Program-made: the position numbers and the translations under genes
From: Enterococcus raffinosus
GTDB lineage: Bacteria > Bacillota > Bacilli > Lactobacillales > Enterococcaceae
Direction: 5' to 3'
Length of the DNA stretch: 41,191 nucleotides
Assembly: GCF_018917525.1 (NCBI RefSeq)
Contig: NZ_JAHLOS010000037.1
Location: 1-41,191, forward strand
Notes under the pieces: generated by a model
Databases searched by the model: none
What the model was told of the DNA's origin: nothing
What the model saw: the letters and a program-made list of their open reading frames with translations, nothing else
Shown: positions 35,563 to 41,191 of the stretch, piece after piece
Layout of the letters: each line of letters starts with the position of its first letter
Numbering within the stretch: the stretch's first letter is position 1

Positions 35563-35651
35563 GTTAGTTCTGCTTTTCTCAGTTTATTGAAGAGACGAGT
35601 TCTAATTAGAAATAACATGGAACGGGACTGTTTAGTAGAATTGTATGTGCA
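35563..35651 (+). repeat. Diverged single copy of the rex-leader hairpin element
   Basis: GTTAGTTCTGCTTTTCTCAG matches the unit GTCAGTTCAGCTTTTCGCAG in 17 of 20 bases, and GGACTGTTTAGTAGAATTG matches GAACTGTTTAGCAGAATGA in 15 of 19; AATTAGAAATA resembles the loop CATAAGAAATA. Same order and orientation. The outer stem TAGTTC (35565-35570)/GGACTG (35625-35630) persists with two U-G wobbles. It lies between the T-box terminator and valS; the remaining bases to 35725 hold only the valS ribosome binding site. Confidence 0.75.
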
Positions 35652-35725
35652 CGAAAAAGAGTACCAGTTGCTTTGACTAAAGAAGCTGTACCAGAAATCA
35701 ATCTTTTAAAATAGGAGGAATTTAT

Positions 35726-38365
35726 ATGACTGAAAATTTACCAACAAAATTCAATCCGCAAGAAGTTGAAGCGGGTCGTTACCAAAAATGGTTAGACCAA
35801 GATTTATTTAAGCCCTCAGAAGATCAGCAAGCCAAACCATATTCAATCGTTATTCCGCCCCCAAACGTAACTGGGAAACTGCATTTGGGACATGCTTGGG
35901 ATACGACGTTGCAAGATATGATCATTCGTCAAAAACGGATGCAAGGCTTTGATACACTATGGCTTCCTGGGATGGACCATGCGGGTATCGCGACGCAAGC
36001 AAAAGTTGAAGAAAAATTAAGAGAACAAGGTATCTCACGTTATGATCTTGGTCGTGAAAAATTTGTCGATCAAGTTTGGGAATGGAAAGAAGAGTACGCT
36101 GGACATATTCGAGAGCAATGGGCGAAATTAGGCTTATCCCTTGATTATAGCCGTGAACGCTTTACCCTTGATGATGGCTTATCCGATGCAGTGCGTAAGG
36201 TTTTTGTTTCATTATACGAGAAGGATTTAATCTATCGTGGCGAATACATCATTAATTGGGATCCGCAAGCTAAAACAGCGTTGTCTGATATTGAAGTTAT
36301 CCATAAAGACTTAGAAGGTGCTTTCTATCATGTTTCTTATCCGTTGAGTGACGGCAGCGGTGTGTTGGAGATTGCAACGACTCGTCCTGAAACGATGCTA
36401 GGAGATACAGCGATTGCTGTCCATCCTGATGATGAACGTTACCAAGACTTGGTTGGTAAGACAGTGATTTTACCATTAGTCGATAAAGAAATTCCGATTA
36501 TTGCAGACAGCTACGTTGAACGCGAGTTTGGAACAGGGGCAGTGAAAATCACACCTGCTCATGACCCGAATGACTTTGAAGTGGGTAATCGTCATGACTT
36601 GCCGCGAGTAAACGTGATGAATCCAGATGGCAGTATGAATGAGCTGGCTGGCAAATATGCGGGCATGGATCGTTTCGAAGCACGTAAAGCGATCGTTGCT
36701 GATTTGAAAGAAATCGGTCGTCTAATCAAAGTCGAGAAAATGGTTCACAGTGTTGGCCATTCAGAACGCACGGGTGTTGTTGTTGAACCGCGTTTATCGA
36801 CTCAATGGTTTGTTAAGATGGGACCGTTGGCAGATCAAGCAGTGAAAAATCAAAGCACGGATAACGCAGTAGATTTCTTCCCGCCTCGTTTTAACAATAC
36901 CTTTATGACTTGGATGGAAAATGTACATGACTGGGTTATTTCACGTCAATTATGGTGGGGACATCGTATTCCTGCTTGGTATCATAAAGAAACCGGCGAA
37001 ATGTATGTCGGAATGGAAGCTCCTGCGGATAGCGAAAATTGGGAACAGGACCCGGATGTATTAGATACTTGGTTCAGTTCTGCATTATGGCCGTTTTCTA
37101 CGATGGGCTGGCCGGATGAAGCAAGTGAAGATTACAAACGCTACTTCCCAACCAGTACCTTAGTGACTGGTTACGATATCATTTTCTTCTGGGTGAGCCG
37201 GATGATTTTCCAAAGCTTGGAATTCACGGATGAACGTCCATTTAAAAATGTGTTGATCCACGGTTTGATTCGTGATGAACAAGGTCGCAAGATGAGTAAG
37301 TCTTTAGGCAACGGGATCGATCCAATGGACGTGATTGAGAAATATGGTGCTGACGCATTGCGCTGGTTCTTATCTACCGGTTCTGCACCAGGTCAAGATG
37401 TGCGCTTCAGTTATGAAAAAATGGATGCAGCTTGGAACTTTATCAATAAAATCTGGAATGCTTCTCGTTTCGTAATTATGAACGTTGAAGGCTTTACCGC
37501 TGAAGACATTGATTTCTCTGGTGAGAAAACTGTGGCGGATCGTTGGATTTTAACTCGTTTGAATGAAACGGTTGAAAAAGTAACCAGCCTGTTTGATCAA
37601 TTTGAATTTGGTGAAGCTGGACGTCAATTGTACAACTTCATGTGGGATGATTTCTGTGACTGGTATATCGAGATGAGTAAAGAAATTCTTTACGGAGAAG
37701 ATGAAGAAGCCAAACAAACAACGAAGAGCATTTTGGTTTACGTTTTAGATCAAACCTTACGTCTATTACATCCAATTATGCCTTTTGTAACAGAAGAAAT
37801 TTGGGCGAAGATTCCGCATACTGGTGAATCATTAGTTGTTGCGGATTATCCGGTGGTTCATCCAGAATACGATGACAAAACAGCCGCAAAAGGCATGGAA
37901 GTTTTGAAGGAATTGATTCGTTCTGTTCGAAACATTCGGGCGGAAGTGAATACGCCACTTTCAAAACCAATTACTTTACTGATCAAAACGAACGATCAAA
38001 AAATCGATGAATTCTTAATTGAGAACACTAGCTATATCGAACGCTTCTGTAATCCAGAAGAATTGGTGATTGCAAGCGACATTACGGCACCTGACTTGGC
38101 GATGTCAGCTGTCTTGACTGGCGCAGAAATCTACTTGCCATTGGCCGGCTTGATCAATATCGAAGAAGAGATCAAACGTCTTGAAAAAGAATTGACAAAA
38201 TGGAACGGTGAAGTCAAACGTGTCCAAGGTAAATTAGCCAACGAACGCTTCGTGGCGAATGCACCAGAAAATGTGGTTGCTGAAGAACGGGCGAAAGAGA
38301 AAGATTATTTAGAAAAACAAGCAGCGGTTCAAGAACGGATCGAAAGTCTGCGAACAATTTCTTAA
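35726..38365 (+). CDS. valS: Valyl-tRNA synthetase
   Basis: 879-residue class I aminoacyl-tRNA synthetase. HIGH motif as HLGH at 53-56 (KLHLGHAWD), KMSKS at 522-526, editing (CP1) domain between with [12 protein letters not shown], anticodon-binding domain and a C-terminal coiled coil ([20 protein letters not shown]). Charges tRNA-Val and edits threonine. Controlled by the T-box leader. AGGAGGAATT before the ATG. Confidence 0.98.
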   Translation: MTENLPTKFNPQEVEAGRYQKWLDQDLFKPSEDQQAKPYSIVIPPPNVTGKLHLGHAWDTTLQDMIIRQKRMQGFDTLWLPGMDHAGIATQAKVEEKLREQGISRYDLGREKFVDQVWEWKEEYAGHIREQWAKLGLSLDYSRERFTLDDGLSDAVRKVFVSLYEKDLIYRGEYIINWDPQAKTALSDIEVIHKDLEGAFYHVSYPLSDGSGVLEIATTRPETMLGDTAIAVHPDDERYQDLVGKTVILPLVDKEIPIIADSYVEREFGTGAVKITPAHDPNDFEVGNRHDLPRVNVMNPDGSMNELAGKYAGMDRFEARKAIVADLKEIGRLIKVEKMVHSVGHSERTGVVVEPRLSTQWFVKMGPLADQAVKNQSTDNAVDFFPPRFNNTFMTWMENVHDWVISRQLWWGHRIPAWYHKETGEMYVGMEAPADSENWEQDPDVLDTWFSSALWPFSTMGWPDEASEDYKRYFPTSTLVTGYDIIFFWVSRMIFQSLEFTDERPFKNVLIHGLIRDEQGRKMSKSLGNGIDPMDVIEKYGADALRWFLSTGSAPGQDVRFSYEKMDAAWNFINKIWNASRFVIMNVEGFTAEDIDFSGEKTVADRWILTRLNETVEKVTSLFDQFEFGEAGRQLYNFMWDDFCDWYIEMSKEILYGEDEEAKQTTKSILVYVLDQTLRLLHPIMPFVTEEIWAKIPHTGESLVVADYPVVHPEYDDKTAAKGMEVLKELIRSVRNIRAEVNTPLSKPITLLIKTNDQKIDEFLIENTSYIERFCNPEELVIASDITAPDLAMSAVLTGAEIYLPLAGLINIEEEIKRLEKELTKWNGEVKRVQGKLANERFVANAPENVVAEERAKEKDYLEKQAAVQERIESLRTIS

Positions 38366-38370
38366 TTGAT

Positions 38371-38412
38371 TAATGAGTGTGACCTGTGATTTTGGGTCAC
38401 GCTCATTTTTTT
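38371..38412 (+). terminator. Terminator of valS
   Basis: AATGAGTGTGACC pairs with GGTCACGCTCATT (one G-T pair), followed by Ts. Confidence 0.9.
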
Positions 38413-38488
38413 ATCTGATAATCTCGTAACTAAATTTATAAATTGACGGATTTCCTCAGCACTTATCCATCTTTCTGCAGGAAACTTT

Positions 38489-38496
38489 GCTATACT
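38489..38496 (+). promoter_or_regulatory. Extended -10 promoter of folC
   Basis: TGC-TATACT extended -10 box (TATACT 38491-38496), about 40 nt before the folC start; no good -35 is seen. Confidence 0.5.
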
Positions 38497-38538
38497 AGAG
38501 GCATGCAAAAAAAGAGATAAACGAGGCGAATACTATTG

Positions 38539-39849
38539 ATGATAGAAGAAGCAATTGATTGGATTCACAGTCGAAAAAAATTTGGCTCACGCCCAGGTTT
38601 AGAACGGATCCAAGCCTTATTAGCGAAAGTAGATAATCCAGAAAAAAAGGTACCCGTGATTCATATTGCCGGAACGAACGGTAAAGGCTCAACGGTTGCC
38701 TATTTACGCAGTATCTTAATTGAAGCGGGGGTCACTGTAGGCAGCTTTACTTCGCCTTACATTGAAGAGTTTAATGAACGAATCGCTATCGATGCCAAGC
38801 CAATTCCAGATAATCAGCTGATTCGCTATGTCGAAAAATATCAGCCAATCGTGGCTGAACTTGATCAAGACCCAGAAATTAGCGGGATCACGGAATTCGA
38901 GATTTTGACAGCAATCATGTTGGATTATTTCGCAACAGAGCAAGTAGATGTTGCCATTGTTGAAGTTGGCTTAGGCGGCTTGCTGGATTCAACCAATGTC
39001 GTGGAACCGATTTTGACGGCCGTTACGACGATTGGCTACGATCATATGGACGTTTTGGGAGATACCTTAAACGAGATTGCCGGACAGAAGGCCGGAATCA
39101 TCAAAGAAAATATTCCCGTGGTGACGGGGAAAATCACCAAAGGACCGTTAATCGAAATCGTGGAAAAGGCAGCGGATGAGACGGCAAAAATGTATCGCTA
39201 TGGTGAAGAATACCAAGTGGATTATTTGCGACCAGATCCTACTTGGGGCGAGCTGTTCAACTTTACGGACCAAGCTGGCAAGCTTACATCATTGAAGGTT
39301 CCGTTATTGGGACGACATCAAGTAGAAAATGCGGGTGTGGCTATTGAGCTGTATCATCTCTATTGCGAACAAAAGGGCCTGCCATTTGAGGAAAAGACCA
39401 TTCAAAAAGGGTTATTGAAAGCACAGTGGCCTGCCCGAATGGAAAAAGTCAGTGATGAACCATTGATCATTATGGATGGGGCTCATAATGGGCATGCAAT
39501 CAAACGTTTAGTCGAAAATGTAAAACGCGAATTTCGCGACTATAATATCAATATTCTTTTTTCCGCGTTGGAGACAAAGGATGTTGACCAGATGCTTGCA
39601 TTGCTTTCAGAAATTCCTAATGCGCACATTTATCTGACCACATTTGAATACCCTAAAGCACTGGATCTTAGTCGCTTTGACCATTTAGATAGCCGTTTTG
39701 AGGTTGTTTCATTATGGCAGTTCGGCTTAGGAGAATTGTTAGAGGATATGGGCGCGGATGATTTATTATTGATTACGGGATCTTTGTACTTCGTTTCTGA
39801 AGTACGTCAATTATTATTAAATTTAGGAGGCACGAATGAAAAAAGTTAA
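38539..39849 (+). CDS. folC: Folylpolyglutamate/dihydrofolate synthase
   Basis: 436-residue Mur-ligase-family enzyme. ATP P-loop GTNGKGS at 45-51, SPYIEEFNERI substrate loop, VEVGLGGLLDSTN, and the second-domain DGAHNGHA. Adds glutamate to folates (and possibly to dihydropteroate). Start ATG at 38539; a TTG codon lies just before it. GAGGCG upstream is a modest ribosome binding site. Overlaps the following HAD gene by 14 nt, so translation is probably coupled. Confidence 0.94.
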   Translation: MIEEAIDWIHSRKKFGSRPGLERIQALLAKVDNPEKKVPVIHIAGTNGKGSTVAYLRSILIEAGVTVGSFTSPYIEEFNERIAIDAKPIPDNQLIRYVEKYQPIVAELDQDPEISGITEFEILTAIMLDYFATEQVDVAIVEVGLGGLLDSTNVVEPILTAVTTIGYDHMDVLGDTLNEIAGQKAGIIKENIPVVTGKITKGPLIEIVEKAADETAKMYRYGEEYQVDYLRPDPTWGELFNFTDQAGKLTSLKVPLLGRHQVENAGVAIELYHLYCEQKGLPFEEKTIQKGLLKAQWPARMEKVSDEPLIIMDGAHNGHAIKRLVENVKREFRDYNINILFSALETKDVDQMLALLSEIPNAHIYLTTFEYPKALDLSRFDHLDSRFEVVSLWQFGLGELLEDMGADDLLLITGSLYFVSEVRQLLLNLGGTNEKS

Positions 39850-40495
39850 GGGAATCATTTTCGACATGGATGGATTATTGTTTGATACGGAATCGATTTA
39901 TTGTGAAGCCAATTTGGTGGTAGCTGAGAAATACGGTTTGCCTTTTACGGAAGAAGTTTATGCTCGTTTCATTGGCATCTCAGATGAAGAGGTCTGGGCA
40001 GAGCTGCACAAAATGTTTGCCGATCATGGTGAAGAGACGGTCCAAAAATTTATCGATGAAAGCTGGGGAATGGCTCATGACCGTTTCAAAACTGGCGAGG
40101 TTGATTTAAAACCGGGTGTCCATGAATTGCTCGCTTATTTAGAAGAGCAAGACATTCCGCGCGTAGTGGCTTCTAGTAATGTGCGTCCTATAATTGAAAT
40201 TTTATTGGAGCATGCAGGTATCCGTGACAAATTTTCAGATATTATTTCAGCAGAAGATGTGAAATTTGCCAAGCCTGATCCAGAAATATTTGTGATTGCC
40301 TCGGAACGTCTAGCGCTTGCGCCGGAAGATTGCTTAGTCTTAGAGGATTCCAAAAATGGCATCTTGGCCGCAGAAGGGGCGGGTGTTCCAGTAGTGATGG
40401 TCCCGGATATTCTTCCCCCGACCAAGGAACTGGAAGAAAAGACAGAAGCCGTATTTTCCACTTTGCATGAGGTAATCGACTTTTTAGAAGCATAA
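39836..40495 (+). CDS. HAD-family hydrolase (beta-phosphoglucomutase-like subgroup)
   Basis: 219-residue HAD subfamily IA protein with motif I DMDGLLFDTE (10-19), motif II VASSN near 111-115, K in KFAKPDPEIF and motif IV LEDSKNGILAA near 178-188. The PDPEIF and EDSxNGxxAA blocks are typical of YcjU/PGMB-type phosphatases or mutases; substrate unknown. AGGAGGCACGA before the ATG lies in the end of folC. Its place in the folC-radC region is common in enterococci and relatives, without an obvious functional link. Confidence 0.88.
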   Translation: MKKVKGIIFDMDGLLFDTESIYCEANLVVAEKYGLPFTEEVYARFIGISDEEVWAELHKMFADHGEETVQKFIDESWGMAHDRFKTGEVDLKPGVHELLAYLEEQDIPRVVASSNVRPIIEILLEHAGIRDKFSDIISAEDVKFAKPDPEIFVIASERLALAPEDCLVLEDSKNGILAAEGAGVPVVMVPDILPPTKELEEKTEAVFSTLHEVIDFLEA

Positions 40496-40499
40496 AAAT

Positions 40500-40544
40500 C
40501 AACTCCTTTGCGTACTTTAAAGAAAAGTAGCAAAGGAGTTTTTT
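40500..40544 (+). terminator. Terminator whose 3' arm is the radC ribosome binding site
   Basis: AACTCCTTTGC (40501-40511) pairs with GCAAAGGAGTT (40530-40540), with inner TACTT/AAGTA, then Ts. The right arm holds AAAGGAG, 7-8 nt before the radC ATG at 40545. The hairpin would both end upstream transcription and hide the radC ribosome binding site. Confidence 0.8.
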
Positions 40545-41099
40545 ATGGATAAAAGTTTGTTATTACAGGAGCTGCCTGAAAGTTCATGGCCGCGGGAACG
40601 CTTGCTTAGAGAAGGCGAGAAGCATTTATCGGATCAGGAACTATTAGCGATTATTTTACGCAATGGTTCGCGCCAGCAAAATGTGATGGATTTAGCCGGG
40701 AGTATTTTACGTGAATATCCCACGCTTTATGATCTAAAGCATGCAACGCTGCAGGAGCTGCAGCAATTTAAAGGGATTGGCGAAACACGCGCGATTGAAT
40801 TAAAGGCGATGATGGAGTTTGGCTATCGAATCAATCGCGCATTACAGCCAAAGCTGGGGAGGATCCAATCTAGTCTTTCTTTAGGTCAACAGCTGATTAC
40901 AGAACTAAAAGATTATCATCAAGAGCATTTGGTTGCCATTTTTTTGAATACTAAAAATGAAATTATTTTGCAGAAGACGATCTTCATTGGTTCACTGAAT
41001 CAGAGCATTGCGCATCCTCGAGAGATTTTTCGCGAGGCAGTACGAATCAGTGCAGCGCGGGTGATTCTTGGTCATAATCATCGTGAGACACGTTCGTAA
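40545..41099 (+). pseudogene. radC: radC, interrupted (N-terminal 179 codons plus out-of-place tail)
   Basis: RadC/JAB-domain protein, normally ~225 residues. Residues 1-179 are normal: helix-hairpin-helix region at ~66-90 (QQFKGIGETRAIELKAM) and the start of the metalloprotease-like JAB domain ending in VILGHNH (177-179). The conserved motif should continue HNHPSG, but the frame reads RETRS and stops. No frame downstream to the window end gives PSG or the rest of the domain, so this is not a simple frameshift. An inserted element after 41081/41082 is likely; if it is a self-splicing intron the gene could still work. Confidence 0.8.
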
Positions 41100-41191
41100 T
41101 TGAAAAGATTGCGCACGTCCTCTCAAATATAAGAGAGTCGTGAACTCTTTGCTTGATAGGTGAAATGAAGGAGTAACGCCCTGAAGCGCCT
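41083..41191 (+). mobile_element. Start of an element inserted in radC (possible group II intron)
   Basis: Sequence after the break begins GTGAGACACG, close to the GUGYG 5' boundary of group II introns except for A at the fourth base. It holds small hairpins (CTCTC 41120-41124 / GAGAG 41133-41137) and GAAGGAGTAACGCCC, which resembles domain I sequence of some bacterial introns. It runs past the window end. An integrating element at radC is the alternative. Confidence 0.4.

Noticed and set aside
35473-35676. Apparent 67-codon reading frame between rex and valS
   Set aside because: It runs through the T-box antiterminator and terminator; it is not a gene.
41082-41191. Simple frameshift in radC
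   Set aside because: None of the three frames after 41081 encodes PSG or the rest of the JAB domain.

Overview
This is a low-GC Firmicutes chromosome segment, most likely from an Enterococcus (Enterococcaceae, Lactobacillales). The signs are a 468-residue L,D-transpeptidase laid out like the E. faecium enzyme, a LysM protein with an Apf-type C-terminus, EzrA, a short ThiI beside a cysteine desulfurase, PepC, a T-box-controlled valS and strong AGGAGG ribosome binding sites. The species cannot be fixed from the sequence alone.

Layout. 1-404: end of an rRNA operon (23S 3' end, 5S, tRNA-Asn, terminator). 471-3871: HesB-like protein, an electrophile-stress type pair (ring-cleaving dioxygenase plus flavin reductase) with its own operator-promoter, a HAD phosphatase and a secreted LysM protein. 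4241-6914: LacI-family regulator and L,D-transpeptidase. 7196-16399: a sugar-amine/galactoside locus: agaR-agaS-lacD-lacC, a convergent GntR regulator, then bgaC (GH35) with a complete mannose-family PTS (IIB-IIC-IID-IIA). Together these could import a host-glycan galactoside or amino sugar, cleave beta-galactose, deaminate/isomerise galactosamine-6-P to tagatose-6-P and split it through LacC and LacD. 16571-25683: XRE membrane regulator, PAP2 phosphatase, tRNA-Thr, serine hydrolase, second tRNA-Asn, acyltransferase, PepC, a phosphatase/fructosamine-kinase/thioesterase operon and asparaginase. 25773-29349: DUF72, Cof-type HAD, MazG-like pyrophosphatase and aspartokinase. 29667-41099: ezrA, cysteine desulfurase, thiI, rex, valS, folC, HAD and an interrupted radC.

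The most unusual structure is 34112-34652. It is a tandem array of about 150-bp units in the long leader between the rex promoter (with a candidate Rex operator) and the rex start. Each unit can fold into a long hairpin, and the units alternate between two subtypes (A-B-A-B). A diverged copy of the same hairpin element lies about 0.9 kb downstream, between the valS T-box terminator and valS, and its outer stem is kept by G-U wobbles. This points to a dispersed RNA-structured intergenic element that has expanded in front of rex.

The window ends inside radC. Its reading frame stops right after the HNH of the conserved HNHPSG motif, and no frame resumes the protein. The following sequence (starting GTGAG, rich in small hairpins) is best explained by an inserted element, possibly a group II intron.
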